From Pseudomonas putida (lineage in GTDB: Bacteria; Pseudomonadota; Gammaproteobacteria; Pseudomonadales; Pseudomonadaceae): a stretch of DNA of 64,000 bases. Location of the stretch: positions 337,232-401,231 of the forward strand of contig NZ_BSKJ01000005.1 in NCBI RefSeq assembly GCF_030159595.1, written 5' to 3'. Every line of letters starts with the position of its first letter. The stretch's first letter is position 1. The translations under genes and the position numbers were made by a program. Under the pieces are notes generated by a model, which had not been told where the DNA came from, did not search any database, and saw nothing but the letters and a program-made list of their open reading frames with translations. Below, piece after piece: positions 15,921-24,926 of this stretch.

Positions 15921-17050
15921 CGGGTCTCTCCGGCACCTGCCAGGTTATCCAGCAGGGCCTGGCCCATGCGCTCACGGCGCCAGCCGCGCAGCGAATCGGG
16001 CAGTTGATATGGGCCGTTGGGGTAGCCGCTCTTGAGCAGCGCCTCCAGGGCTTTCTTGCGCAGCATAAGTTCAGGGGCAATCCCCAGGCGCTCGCCTTCG
16101 GCCTGGCCGATTGCACGCAGCTGCTTGAGGATGCCTGCGGCCTCGATCGGCAGCGGCTCAGGCAACGTCTGGGGCCATTGCTCGGCAGGCTGGCTGGCAG
16201 CGCGCTGGATCAGCTGGAGAAGGAACTCGCCATCCTGACGAATGGTGCGCGGGTGCATCTCGTCGATCTTGGCCAACGCCGACAGGTTGTTCGGCTGGCT
16301 CTTGGCCATGGGCCACAGCGAGTGCTCCTTGAGGATGCGGTTACGCGGCACGTCGCGGCTACGCGCTTCACGTTCACGCCAGGCGCACAACTCACGCAGC
16401 ACCGCCAGTTGCTGGGGGGCCAGCTTCCAGGCGAGCTTGACGTCGCGGTACAGGGTTTCGGGCTCGACTTCACGGCGCAGCGCGGCCACCAGCTCGGCGC
16501 CGTCTTCCAGCACCCAGGCGTACTTGTCGTCGCTCAGGCGCGGGCGCAAGACGGTGAACAGCTCGGCCAGGTGCACGGCATCCTCGGCGGCATAGCTGAC
16601 CTGAGTATCGGAGAGCGGGCGTTGCAGCCAGTCGGAACGGGTTTCGCCCTTGGGCAACTCGATGCCCAGCACTTCCTGCACCAGGCGCGAATAGCCCATG
16701 GAGAAGCCCAGGTTCAGGTAACCGGCAGCCAGCTGGGTGTCGAACAGCGGCTGCGGCAGCTTGCCGGTCAGGCGCAGCAGCACTTCGAGGTCTTCGCTAC
16801 AGGCGTGCAGCACCTTGACCACGCCACTGTCGTCCAGCAGGTCGGCCAAGGGTTGCCAGTTGCCGATCAGCAGCGGGTCGATCAGGAAGGCCCGCTGTCC
16901 GTCGCCGATCTGGATCAGCCCGGCTTTCGGGTAGAAGGTGTCGACCCGCATGAATTCGGTATCGACGGCGACGAACGGCAGTTGGTGCCAGTCGCGGCAG
17001 TGTTCGGCCAGGCTCTGGTCGTCACGGATCCAGTGAATTTCGATGGCCAC
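15917..17050 (-). CDS. rnd: Ribonuclease D
   Basis: A 377-residue 3'-5' exoribonuclease that trims tRNA and other stable RNA 3' ends. The DEDD-type exonuclease domain has Asp-Glu in VAVDTEFMR (about residues 28-36), Asp in [11 protein letters not shown], and the final Tyr-x3-Asp in [10 protein letters not shown]. It is followed by an HRDC domain (about 210-290) with [18 protein letters not shown]. Length matches the E. coli enzyme. It is the first gene of the rnd-ycgL-hydroxyacid dehydrogenase operon. Confidence 0.95.
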   Translation of the reverse strand: MAIEIHWIRDDQSLAEHCRDWHQLPFVAVDTEFMRVDTFYPKAGLIQIGDGQRAFLIDPLLIGNWQPLADLLDDSGVVKVLHACSEDLEVLLRLTGKLPQPLFDTQLAAGYLNLGFSMGYSRLVQEVLGIELPKGETRSDWLQRPLSDTQVSYAAEDAVHLAELFTVLRPRLSDDKYAWVLEDGAELVAALRREVEPETLYRDVKLAWKLAPQQLAVLRELCAWREREARSRDVPRNRILKEHSLWPMAKSQPNNLSALAKIDEMHPRTIRQDGEFLLQLIQRAASQPAEQWPQTLPEPLPIEAAGILKQLRAIGQAEGERLGIAPELMLRKKALEALLKSGYPNGPYQLPDSLRGWRRERMGQALLDNLAGAGETR

Positions 17051-17147
17051 AAGGCTCTCCCACTAACATTGGCGCGCAGTATATACGGCGCGGGCACTGC
17101 GGGTGAAACCTGCGCCATCCCTGGAATAGATAAACGGTGAGTATTGG

Positions 17148-17173
17148 CCATTCGCGGGCAAGCCCGCGAATGG
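17148..17173. repeat. Single REP palindrome
   Basis: CCATTCGCGGG-CAAG-CCCGCGAATGG, 11-bp perfect arms. It lies between the phosphoethanolamine transferase stop and the start of rnd, and may stop transcription or protect the 3' end of the upstream mRNA. Confidence 0.8.
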
Positions 17174-17184
17174 GTTTGACAAGG

Positions 17185-18822
17185 TCAGCGCTTGGCCGCC
17201 AACCACGGCCGGCAGCTGGCGAACATGTCCAGAGACTGCTGGTACACCTCGGTATGCACTTGCAGCAGACCGAGCATCGAGTGGAAAAGGTTGTCCTGCG
17301 ACAACGGGGCATCGCTGAGCTTGGCCAGGCAGTCGGTGTCGACGCCGAAGTCCTCCTTGTAGCTGTCGGAGAACCAGGTCAGCAGCGGTACATGCTTCTG
17401 CTGCTCCGGGGCAATGGCGTAAGGCGTGCCGTGCAGGAACAGGTTGTACTCGCCCAGCGACTCGCCATGGTCGGACAGGTAGATCATCGCGGTGTCGACC
17501 TTGTCCTGCTTGCTGCGCAGGGTGTCGATCAGCGAAGCCAGCACCTTGTCGGTATAGGCCAGCGTGTTGTCGTAGCCGTTGATGATGTCCTGCTCGCTGC
17601 ACTGGTTCAGCGCATTGCTCTGGCACACAGGGGTGAAGCGCTCACTGTCACTTGGGTAACGTTTGAAGTACTCAGGGCCGTGGCTGCCCATCTGGTGCAA
17701 CACCAGCACGGTGTCCTTGTCGAGATTGTCGATCAGCGCGTCCAGGCCTTGCAGCAGGATCTGGTCATGGCATTCGCCATTGGCACACAACTGCGGGTCG
17801 TTGAGGTTGCTGACATCGACAAACTGCACGCGGTCGCAGGTGCCCTTGCAGCCAGACTGGTTGTCGCGCCACTGCACGGCCAGGCCGGCACGCTGAAGGA
17901 TATCCAGCAGCCCTTCGCGGTTCTTGGCTACGCGGGCATCGTACTCCTTGCGCGTCATGCCAGAAAACATGCACGGCACCGAGACAGCCGTTTCCGTGCC
18001 GCACGAATGCACATCGGAAAACGCCACCAGGCCCTGCTCCTTGGCCAGGTTCGGCGTGGTATCGCGGTCATAGCCCAGTACCCCGAAGTGATCTGCCCGC
18101 GCACTTTCACCCACCACCAGCACGGTCAACGACTTGCGCTCATGCTTCTGCCAGGCGGCATCACGCTTGGCATCTTCGCCATAGTGCTGGAAAGGACGCG
18201 ACGCTGTACCGACGCGTTCGCTGACATAACCGATGGACGCACCGACGATATTGCTGGGGGTAAGCATCAGGCGCAGTTCGTGGTGGTTGCGAAAGAGCGA
18301 CGACAAGCCTTGATAGTTGACCAGCGCCACCGACCCCAGGGCTACCACGCAGGCGCCACTGACCACCAGCTTGCCCAGCAGTTCGCGGTGCCAGGCACGG
18401 TAGGCGATGGGCGCCTTCCACAGCAGCACCGAAGGCACCACGCCCAAGCCCAGGATATACAAGGCAAACTTCAGCGAGAGCAAGTCGCGTACTTCGGTCA
18501 CGTTGGTTTCTGCAATATTGCGGAACATGCCCGAGTCGATAAGCACGCCATACTGGTTCATGAAGTAAGCCACGCCCGCGCCACTCATGAACAACACGAT
18601 AAGTATTGGCTTCAATACATAACGGAAAGCAACTAACGTGAGGATGAGGTTGAAAGCGAACAGCATCAGCACGGCAAACGCCAGGGTCAGCCAAAGCCCT
18701 GACAGGCCGGCGGGCACCACCTCTTGCAAGTGCCCCCAAAGGAACATGTTCAGGCCGATCAGCAGGTAAAGGCTGGCCAGCAGCGTGACCCATTCAGTCC
18801 GCAGGGATTTGAAGTTGAGCAT
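17185..18822 (-). CDS. Lipid A phosphoethanolamine transferase, EptA family
   Basis: A 545-residue inner-membrane enzyme. Five N-terminal transmembrane helices (within residues 10-170) lead to a periplasmic alkaline-phosphatase-fold domain. Zinc-site and catalytic motifs are present: VVGESARADHFGVLGY (Glu239), SCGTETAVSVPCMFS with the nucleophilic Thr at 276-278, HQMGSHGP and SDHGESLGE. Paired cysteines (for example SGCKGTC and CANGEC) fit the disulfides of EptA/MCR proteins. These enzymes move phosphoethanolamine from phosphatidylethanolamine to lipid A or core sugar, lowering polymyxin binding. No two-component regulator is adjacent. The exact acceptor (lipid A or core) is not settled. Confidence 0.88.
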   Translation of the reverse strand: MLNFKSLRTEWVTLLASLYLLIGLNMFLWGHLQEVVPAGLSGLWLTLAFAVLMLFAFNLILTLVAFRYVLKPILIVLFMSGAGVAYFMNQYGVLIDSGMFRNIAETNVTEVRDLLSLKFALYILGLGVVPSVLLWKAPIAYRAWHRELLGKLVVSGACVVALGSVALVNYQGLSSLFRNHHELRLMLTPSNIVGASIGYVSERVGTASRPFQHYGEDAKRDAAWQKHERKSLTVLVVGESARADHFGVLGYDRDTTPNLAKEQGLVAFSDVHSCGTETAVSVPCMFSGMTRKEYDARVAKNREGLLDILQRAGLAVQWRDNQSGCKGTCDRVQFVDVSNLNDPQLCANGECHDQILLQGLDALIDNLDKDTVLVLHQMGSHGPEYFKRYPSDSERFTPVCQSNALNQCSEQDIINGYDNTLAYTDKVLASLIDTLRSKQDKVDTAMIYLSDHGESLGEYNLFLHGTPYAIAPEQQKHVPLLTWFSDSYKEDFGVDTDCLAKLSDAPLSQDNLFHSMLGLLQVHTEVYQQSLDMFASCRPWLAAKR

Positions 18823-19074
18823 CAGCGTTCACAATCAAGAGTGATTATCAACCCCCAGGCCGGATGGCACTGTGGGAAAGTTGGGCGAACTCTAGAAAGC
18901 GCGGCATCAATTTTTTGTGAAAAAGTTGGTAACAATTTCGTGAGGATGCGTCTTTCGGTGATCAACTGCGCTTCATTCAGCTGCCATTCAGCCTGGACGC
19001 CGTCACCGGCCTGCGCAAAGGCGACTATTCTCAGAGGTCAGGACCTTACCGACAACCCTGACAGAGGTGAAGAA

Positions 19075-19311
19075 ATGCCAGTTCCGCATGATCTGCTCGC
19101 TGACCTGCACGTTACCGCTGACGCATTCCAGGCGCTCATTGACAAGGACCAGACGCTGCACGCGCTGCACAAGGACTACAACGCCAAGGACAAGGAGGTG
19201 GTCGCCGCCGAAGGCAACGGTACCAACGACGAGGCCGTCAACCGCCTGCGCAAGGAAAGGTTGCTGATCAAGGACAAGATTGAACGGATCATTCATCCGC
19301 CGAAATCCTGA
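19075..19311 (+). CDS. YdcH family protein (DUF465)
   Basis: A 78-residue, highly charged, all-helical protein that probably forms a coiled-coil hairpin. The sequence HALHKDYNAKDKEV followed by NRLRKERLLIKDKIERII matches the DUF465/YdcH pattern. The function of the family is unknown. GAGGTGAAGAA lies directly before ATG 19075. The gene has its own upstream region (about 250 bp from the divergent phosphoethanolamine transferase) and ends just before a strong REP palindrome. Confidence 0.85.
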   Translation: MPVPHDLLADLHVTADAFQALIDKDQTLHALHKDYNAKDKEVVAAEGNGTNDEAVNRLRKERLLIKDKIERIIHPPKS

Positions 19312-19330
19312 TGGAAATGTACTGAATTCA

Positions 19331-19366
19331 CTGGCCTCTTCGCGGGCAAGCCCGCGAAGAGGCCAG
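19331..19366. repeat. REP palindrome, likely bidirectional terminator
   Basis: CTGGCCTCTTCGCGGG-CAAG-CCCGCGAAGAGGCCAG, with perfect 16-bp arms. It lies between the convergent ydcH-like and trans-sulfuration genes, 6 nt from the stop of the latter, and could stop transcripts from both sides. There is no U-run. Confidence 0.8.
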
Positions 19367-19372
19367 CAGCCC

Positions 19373-20542
19373 TTACACAGTTGCCAAAGCCTTCAATGCG
19401 CCATCCAGATCTTCGATCAGGTCGCGGTAATCCTCGATCCCCATCGACAACCGCAGCAGGTTCTCGCTGATCCCCATCTCCCCTTTCTGCTCTGGGTTCA
19501 GTGAGCAGTGCGACATGCTCCATGAGTGGTTGATCATGCTCTCCACCCCGCCCAGCGAGTCGGCCAGCACAAAGATCTGCAGCGCCTCCACCAGGCGGTT
19601 GAGCGCGGCCCGGTCGCCCTTGACCTTCATCGCCACCACCGCCCCGCCACTGCGCATCTGGCGTTTGCACAATTCGTGTTGCGGGTGGCTTTCCAGCCCT
19701 GGGTAATACACCTGCTCGATCTGCGCGTGGCTTTCGAGGAAGCGCGCCACCTGCAGGGCATTGGCACACTGGCGCTCCATGCGCACATCCAGGGTTTTCA
19801 GGCCACGCAGGGCCAGGTAGCAGTCGAACGGCCCCTGCACCGCGCCAATTGCCATGCTGATGCGGCGAAGGCGCGCCAGCAGTGCATCGTTGGCCGCCAC
19901 CACCACACCACCGGTGAGGTCGGAGTGGCCACCGATGTACTTGCTGGCCGAGTGCATCACCAGGTCCACGCCCAAGGTGATCGGGCGCTGGTTCCACGGC
20001 GAGCAGAAGGTATTGTCGATGCAGGTGAGGATGCCCCGGGCCTTGGCCAGGTCGCACACGGCCTTGATGTCGACCAGGTGCAGCAGCGGGTTGGTCGGCG
20101 ATTCGATCCAGATCAGCTGGGTTTGGGGCTTGATGGCGGCGGCCACGGCCTCCAGGTCGTTGAGGTCGACATAGGTGGTGGTCAGGCCCGAGGTGCGGCT
20201 GCGGTAGTCTTCCATGATGCGGAAGGTGCCGCCGTACACGCCGTTCATCACCACGACATGGGCATCCTTGGGCAGCAGCTCCAGCACCGTCGCTGTAGCG
20301 TTCACGCCCGAGGCACAGGCAACCGCGCCCACGCCCTCTTCCAGCGCGGCGACACAGGTTTCGTAGGCATGCCGTGTGGGGTTGCCAACGCGGCTGTAGG
20401 AGTATTCCGGTTTGTCGTCCAGGCTGCGTTTGGTGAACGAGCTGGCGGTGACGATGGCCGGGAAAATGGCATTTTCAGCGACGCTGAACTGCTCGCCGGC
20501 GTGAATGGTACGGGTGGCGAAATTGCGCGGCTTGTCGGACAT
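19373..20542 (-). CDS. Trans-sulfuration PLP enzyme (cystathionine gamma-lyase/synthase family)
   Basis: A 389-residue PLP enzyme of the Cys/Met metabolism family. The PLP lysine is Lys201 (SASKYIGGHSD), with Tyr103 in GVYGGTFR stacking on the cofactor, Asp176 in CIDNTF, and YSYSRVGNPT near residue 50 providing the neighbouring-subunit Tyr and Arg. The active-site Cys of methionine gamma-lyase (YGCTF) is Gly here, so that activity is less likely. Start ATG 20542 follows the usual N-terminus. A divergent Lrp-type regulator 103 bp away suggests regulation by an amino acid, probably cysteine, homocysteine or methionine. Lyase and synthase cannot be separated by sequence. Confidence 0.85.
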   Translation of the reverse strand: MSDKPRNFATRTIHAGEQFSVAENAIFPAIVTASSFTKRSLDDKPEYSYSRVGNPTRHAYETCVAALEEGVGAVACASGVNATATVLELLPKDAHVVVMNGVYGGTFRIMEDYRSRTSGLTTTYVDLNDLEAVAAAIKPQTQLIWIESPTNPLLHLVDIKAVCDLAKARGILTCIDNTFCSPWNQRPITLGVDLVMHSASKYIGGHSDLTGGVVVAANDALLARLRRISMAIGAVQGPFDCYLALRGLKTLDVRMERQCANALQVARFLESHAQIEQVYYPGLESHPQHELCKRQMRSGGAVVAMKVKGDRAALNRLVEALQIFVLADSLGGVESMINHSWSMSHCSLNPEQKGEMGISENLLRLSMGIEDYRDLIEDLDGALKALATV

Positions 20543-20613
20543 GGTCAGGCCCATTGGCAGAGTGAAGGCTGCAACTATCGCACAACCCAAATGTTCTGGC
20601 CTTGGGGTAATCT

Positions 20614-20631
20614 GTGAAAAATTTTCTTCAC
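20614..20631. promoter_or_regulatory. Candidate Lrp-type operator
   Basis: GTGAA-AAATTTTC-TTCAC is an AT-rich inverted repeat in the 103-bp space between the divergent trans-sulfuration and Lrp-type genes. AT-rich imperfect palindromes are typical Lrp/AsnC sites. It starts 32 nt before the regulator's ATG. Confidence 0.4.
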
Positions 20632-20645
20632 GGCCCACGCGCGAT

Positions 20646-21107
20646 ATGGACAGTTTCGACCAGCACATTCTTACCTTGCTTCAGCGCGATGCCTCGATAT
20701 CGCTCAAGGACCTGGCCGAGGCCGTCAACCTGTCCACCACGCCCTGCTGGAAACGGGTCAAGCGCCTGGAAGAAGAAGGCTACATTCTTGGCCGCGTCGC
20801 CCTGCTCGACCCCGAACGGCTTGGCCTGGGGCTGACGGTGTTCGTCCAGCTCAAGACCCAGCGCCATGACAGCGCCTGGCTTGAGCAGTTTGCCGCGACC
20901 GTGACCGGGTTCGAGGAAGTGATGGAGTTCTACCGCATGTCCGGCGACTGGGATTACATGCTGCGGGTAGTGGTGGGGGATATTGCGGCGTATGACCGGT
21001 TCTACAAAAAGCTGATTACCCGTACCGACGGGCTGTCTAACATTACGTCCAGTTTTGCCATGGAGCAGATGAAGTACACCACGGCGTACCCGGTGCATCG
21101 ATCCTGA
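20646..21107 (+). CDS. Lrp/AsnC family transcriptional regulator
   Basis: A 153-residue feast/famine regulator. The N-terminal helix-turn-helix is at about residues 5-60 (DQHILTLLQRDASISLKDLAEAVNL, then STTPCWKRVKRLEEEGYI), and the C-terminal RAM ligand-binding domain at about 70-145 has GDWDYMLRVVVGDIAAYDRFYKK. ATG 20646 is chosen because it gives the family's standard N-terminus; longer versions run into the opposite gene's promoter. By position it probably controls the divergent trans-sulfuration gene in response to an amino acid. Confidence 0.9.
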   Translation: MDSFDQHILTLLQRDASISLKDLAEAVNLSTTPCWKRVKRLEEEGYILGRVALLDPERLGLGLTVFVQLKTQRHDSAWLEQFAATVTGFEEVMEFYRMSGDWDYMLRVVVGDIAAYDRFYKKLITRTDGLSNITSSFAMEQMKYTTAYPVHRS

Positions 21108-21120
21108 ATCGGTGCTGGAT

Positions 21121-21216
21121 TCTTCGCGGGCAAGCCCGCTCCCACAGGATCACCACAAACTCAAGAGCTGTGGGGTCCCTGTGGAAGCGGGCTTGCCCGC
21201 GAAGAGGCCGGCACAG
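21121..21216. repeat. REP pair (inverted)
   Basis: TCTTCGCGGGCAAGCCCGCT plus CCCACAGG at 21121-21148 is followed about 28 nt later by the inverted copy ending GCGAAGAGGCCGG. It lies between the convergent Lrp-type and molybdopterin oxidoreductase genes. Confidence 0.9.
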
Positions 21217-21224
21217 GCAACCCA

Positions 21225-23555
21225 TCAATCCGAGGCCAACACCGCCGCAATCCGGTTCCCCGCCTTGGCTTTCTCGACCTTGATCGCCACAAACTTCGAC
21301 GTCGGCGTATAGGTGCCCACGCCATAGCTCTCCAACGGCACCAGCGGATTGGTCTCCGGGTAATACGCCGCCGCCTGCCCTTCAGGCACGTCATACGCCA
21401 CCAGGCGGAACCCCGACACCCGCCGCTCGACGCCATCCTCCCACAGCGACACCAGGTCCACCTGCTCACCCGGCTCGAAGCCCAGGCGGCGGATGTCGAC
21501 CTCGTTCACGAACACCACTTCACGCAGGCCGAACACCCCACGGTAGCGGTCGTCCAGGCCATACAGGGTGGTGTTGTACTGGTCGTGCGAACGCAGGGTC
21601 TGCAGGATCAGGTCGGGCTTGTCACCCCGCGCCAGCACTTTGGCGTTGATCAGTTCCTCTGGCAGTGCGTGGGGCATGAACCGTGCCTTGCCCGTGGCCG
21701 TGCGGAAGTTGCGATCGGCGGCAGTGTTGCCCAGGTGGAAACCGCCCGGGCTATGCAGGCGTTCGTTGAAGCCGGTGAAACCAGGGATCACGTCGGCAAT
21801 CATGTCACGAATGCGGTTGTAGTCGGCCACCGCATACTCCCAATCGATCGGCTGATTGCCCAGCGTGGCCTTGGCCATGCCGGCGATGATCCACGGCTCC
21901 GAGCGCATGTGCGGCGAACGCGGGCGCAACTGGCCGTTGGAGATGTGCACCATGCTGAAGGTGTCTTCCACGGTCACGCCTTGCGGCCCTTCGGCCTGCA
22001 GGTCGATTTCGGTACGCCCCAGGCATGGCAGGATCAACGCATCGCGGCCGGTGACCAGGTGCGAGCGATTGAGTTTGGTGGAAATTTGCACGGTCAACGC
22101 GCAGTTCTGCAGCGCCGCGTGGGTGCGCGGGGTATCCGGGGTGGCTTGGGCAAAGTTGCCACCCAGGGCGACGAACACCTTGGCCCGCCCCTCTTCCATG
22201 GCCTTGATCGCCAGCACCGCGTTGTGCCCATGGGCACGCGGCACACGGAACTGGAAGCGTTTTTCGATGGCATCGAGCAGTGCCGCCTTAGGCTTCTCGT
22301 CAATGCCCATGGTGCGGTCGCCCTGCACGTTGCTGTGGCCACGCACCGGCGACAGGCCAGCGCCGGGTTTGCCGACATTGCCGCGCAGCAGCTGCAGATT
22401 GACGATTTCCTGCACGGTCGGCACCGAATGACGGTGCTGGGTGACGCCCATGGCCCAGCACATGATTACCCGCTCGGCCTTACGGTACATGCGTGCGGCC
22501 AGCTCGATCTCGGCCAGGGTCAGGCCCGACTGTTTGACGATGTGTTCCCAGGAGGTGGCGTCCACCGCTGCCAGGTAGTCATCGACGCCGCTGGTGTGCT
22601 CGGCGATGAAGGCATGGTCGAACACCGCCGGCTCACCGTTGGCCTGGGCTTCGCGCTCCCACTGCAACAGGAATTTGGCAATGCCACGCATGGCCGCCAT
22701 GTCGCCGCCCAAGGCCGGGCGGAAGTAGGCGCTGGACGTCGGCTCGGAGCCGTTGCTGAGCATTTCGAACGGGTGCTGCGGGTGCTGGAAGCGCTCCAGG
22801 CCACGCTCTTTCAGCGGGTTGAAGCACACCACCTGAGCCCCGCGCTTCACCGCTTCGCGCAGTGGTTCAAGCATGCGTGGGTGGTTGGTGCCTGGGTTCT
22901 GACCGATGACGAAGATCGCGTCGGCCAGCTCCAGGTCGTGAAACACGACAGTGCCTTTGCCCACCCCGAGGGTTTCCGACATGCCTGCCCCGCTGGCTTC
23001 GTGGCACATGTTCGAGCAATCGGGGAAGTTGTTGGTGCCGTAAGCGCGCACGAACAGCTGATAGAGGAACGCCGCCTCGTTGCTGGCCCGGCCCGAGGTG
23101 TAGAACTCGGCCTCGTCGGGCGACTGCAGCGCACGCAGGTGCCTGGCGACCAGCTCGAAGGCCTCCTGCCAGGTGGTTTCGACATAGTGGTCGGTGGCAG
23201 CGTCGTAGCGCATCGGGTGCGTGAGGCGGCCTTGGTATTCGAGCCAGTAGTCGGTCTGGTCCTTCAGCGCACTGACGCTGTACCTGGCAAAGAACGCCGG
23301 GTCCACCGAGCGGCCTGTCGCTTCCCAGTTGACTGCCTTGGCGCCGTTTTCGCAGAACTTGACCATGTCGCTTTCCGGCGACTCGCCCCACGCGCAGCCG
23401 GGGCAGTCGAAGCCGCCGTTCTGGTTGGTCTTGAGCATGGCCCGCAGGTTCTTGAAGGCGTTTTCGCTGCCCAGCCAGCTTTTGGTGACGCTCTTGAGCG
23501 CCCCCCAGCCGGCGGCGGCGCCCTTGTAGTCCCTGATGTGTTCGTCCTGGCTCAT
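21225..23555 (-). CDS. Molybdopterin oxidoreductase, FdhF/YdeP-like
   Basis: A 776-residue member of the DMSO reductase superfamily. CPGC at residues 51-54 is the remnant N-terminal cluster region typical of YdeP; a full four-cysteine 4Fe-4S ligand set is not obvious. Cys184 in NMCHEASG is the likely molybdenum ligand, followed by ADAIFVIGQNPGTNHPR and, later, GDRTMGI and HDQYNTT, which bind the pterin cofactors. There is no twin-arginine signal, so it should be cytoplasmic. YdeP has been linked to acid resistance in E. coli; the reaction is not known. MoaA and MoaB genes nearby supply the cofactor. GTG 23570 is an alternative start. Confidence 0.86.
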   Translation of the reverse strand: MSQDEHIRDYKGAAAGWGALKSVTKSWLGSENAFKNLRAMLKTNQNGGFDCPGCAWGESPESDMVKFCENGAKAVNWEATGRSVDPAFFARYSVSALKDQTDYWLEYQGRLTHPMRYDAATDHYVETTWQEAFELVARHLRALQSPDEAEFYTSGRASNEAAFLYQLFVRAYGTNNFPDCSNMCHEASGAGMSETLGVGKGTVVFHDLELADAIFVIGQNPGTNHPRMLEPLREAVKRGAQVVCFNPLKERGLERFQHPQHPFEMLSNGSEPTSSAYFRPALGGDMAAMRGIAKFLLQWEREAQANGEPAVFDHAFIAEHTSGVDDYLAAVDATSWEHIVKQSGLTLAEIELAARMYRKAERVIMCWAMGVTQHRHSVPTVQEIVNLQLLRGNVGKPGAGLSPVRGHSNVQGDRTMGIDEKPKAALLDAIEKRFQFRVPRAHGHNAVLAIKAMEEGRAKVFVALGGNFAQATPDTPRTHAALQNCALTVQISTKLNRSHLVTGRDALILPCLGRTEIDLQAEGPQGVTVEDTFSMVHISNGQLRPRSPHMRSEPWIIAGMAKATLGNQPIDWEYAVADYNRIRDMIADVIPGFTGFNERLHSPGGFHLGNTAADRNFRTATGKARFMPHALPEELINAKVLARGDKPDLILQTLRSHDQYNTTLYGLDDRYRGVFGLREVVFVNEVDIRRLGFEPGEQVDLVSLWEDGVERRVSGFRLVAYDVPEGQAAAYYPETNPLVPLESYGVGTYTPTSKFVAIKVEKAKAGNRIAAVLASD

Positions 23556-23678
23556 GCGATGAATCCTCACGCTTCGATGCTTTTTTCCAGCCTATTGAGC
23601 GTGGGGGTGGGGCGTCCAATCGAAAGATCTTACGGCGTGATAAGCGGTTTCGATCATGGGCTGAAACCGCGTTGTAGC

Positions 23679-23768
23679 CTTCGCGGGTGAACCCGCTCCC
23701 ACAGGGATCACACAGGTCTAGAAGCCTGCGCAGTACCTGTGGGAGCGGGTTTACCCGCGAATGAGGCG
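23679..23768. repeat. REP pair (inverted)
   Basis: CTTCGCGGGTGAACCCGCTC with CCACAGG at 23679-23705 is followed by the inverted copy CCTGTGGGAGCGGGTTTACC ending near 23768. This pair has GGGT(G/A)AACCC cores instead of GGGCAAGCCC. It occupies most of the 346-bp gap between the divergent oxidoreductase and moaA genes, leaving about 130 bp for the moaA promoter. Confidence 0.88.
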
Positions 23769-23901
23769 ACGCGGTCCGGCTTTGAAATTCCTGGCCTGCA
23801 GCCGTGATAGAAACCATCGATCAACCAGTCGGGCAAAGCAATTTGACGGCCCTGCGGCCAGGTTATAGCTTGGAGTGAACCCACCCCATTCGAGCGCGAA
23901 C

Positions 23902-24906
23902 GTGGAACAGAACAGCCGGGCCCTGATCGACGGCTTCAACCGGAAAATCGACTACCTGCGGATGTCGGTCACCGACCGCTGTGACTTCCGTTGCGTGTAC
24001 TGCATGGCCGAAGACATGCAGTTTTTGCCGCGCCAGCAAATCCTCAGCCTCGAAGAACTGTTCCAGGTAGCCGAGCGCTTCGTCGCCCTGGGCACCCGCA
24101 AGATCCGCCTGACCGGCGGCGAGCCGCTGGTACGCCAGGGCATCGTCGAGCTGTGCGGGCGGATTGCCGCCCTGCCTGGCCTGCGCGAGCTGTGCATGAC
24201 CAGCAACGGCTCGCAACTCGGGCGCCTGGCGCAGCCTCTGTTCGACGCAGGGCTGTCGCGCCTGAACATCAGCCTCGACAGCCTGGATACCGAACGCTTC
24301 AAGCAGCTGACCCGTACCGGCGACCTGCACCAGGTCATCGCCGGTATCGACGCCGCACGCCAGGCCGGCTTCAAACGCATCAAGCTCAACTGTGTAGTAC
24401 TCAAAGGCCGCAACGACCACGAACTGGTCGACCTGGTGCGCTTTGCCATCGATCGCGAGCTGGACATCACCTTCATCGAAGAAATGCCGCTGGGGGTAAT
24501 CAGCGAACACGAGCGCGGCGAGTCGTTCTGCTCCAGCGACGAAGTACGCGAGCGCCTGGCAGAACAGTTCACCCTGGTGGAGTCCACCGAATCATCACAG
24601 GGCCCTGCCCGCTACTGGCGCCTGGCCGAAGCCGCCAACACCCGGGTCGGTTTCATCTCGCCGCACAGCCACAACTTTTGCGCCACCTGCAACCGCGTGC
24701 GCCTGACGGTCGAAGGCCGCCTGTTGCTGTGCCTGGGCAACGAACACTCGGTAGACCTGAAGCATGTGCTGCGTGCTCACCCAGGCAACCGCGAGCGCCT
24801 GGAAAAGGCCATCCGCGACTCCCTGCACCTCAAGCCCTACCGCCACCACTTCGAAGTGGGTGGCGATGTGCAGATCCTGCGCTTCATGAACATGACCGGC
24901 GGCTGA
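23902..24906 (+). CDS. moaA: GTP 3',8-cyclase MoaA
   Basis: A 334-residue radical SAM enzyme that converts GTP to 3',8-cyclo-7,8-dihydro-GTP, the first step of molybdenum cofactor synthesis. The N-terminal SAM cluster is Cys27, Cys31 and Cys34 (CDFRCVYC); the C-terminal cluster is CATC followed 13 residues later by LLCLG. The GG pair at the end of the protein is the essential C-terminal diglycine. The start is GTG 23902, the length of known pseudomonad MoaA; GTG 23875 is possible. The P. putida group carries more than one moaA, and this copy may serve the adjacent molybdoenzyme. Confidence 0.95.
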   Translation: MEQNSRALIDGFNRKIDYLRMSVTDRCDFRCVYCMAEDMQFLPRQQILSLEELFQVAERFVALGTRKIRLTGGEPLVRQGIVELCGRIAALPGLRELCMTSNGSQLGRLAQPLFDAGLSRLNISLDSLDTERFKQLTRTGDLHQVIAGIDAARQAGFKRIKLNCVVLKGRNDHELVDLVRFAIDRELDITFIEEMPLGVISEHERGESFCSSDEVRERLAEQFTLVESTESSQGPARYWRLAEAANTRVGFISPHSHNFCATCNRVRLTVEGRLLLCLGNEHSVDLKHVLRAHPGNRERLEKAIRDSLHLKPYRHHFEVGGDVQILRFMNMTGG

Positions 24907-24926
24907 ACGGCCGTCTCTGGATTTCC

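Noticed and set aside
19373..20542. Methionine gamma-lyase (mdeA) with its Lrp-type regulator mdeR
   Set aside because: The arrangement is similar, but the active-site cysteine of methionine gamma-lyase is Gly (VYGGTFR), so only the wider family was named.
21585..23690. Plus-strand reading frame of 701 codons opposite the molybdopterin oxidoreductase
   Set aside because: It is antisense to a conserved enzyme and has no ribosome-binding site or domain.
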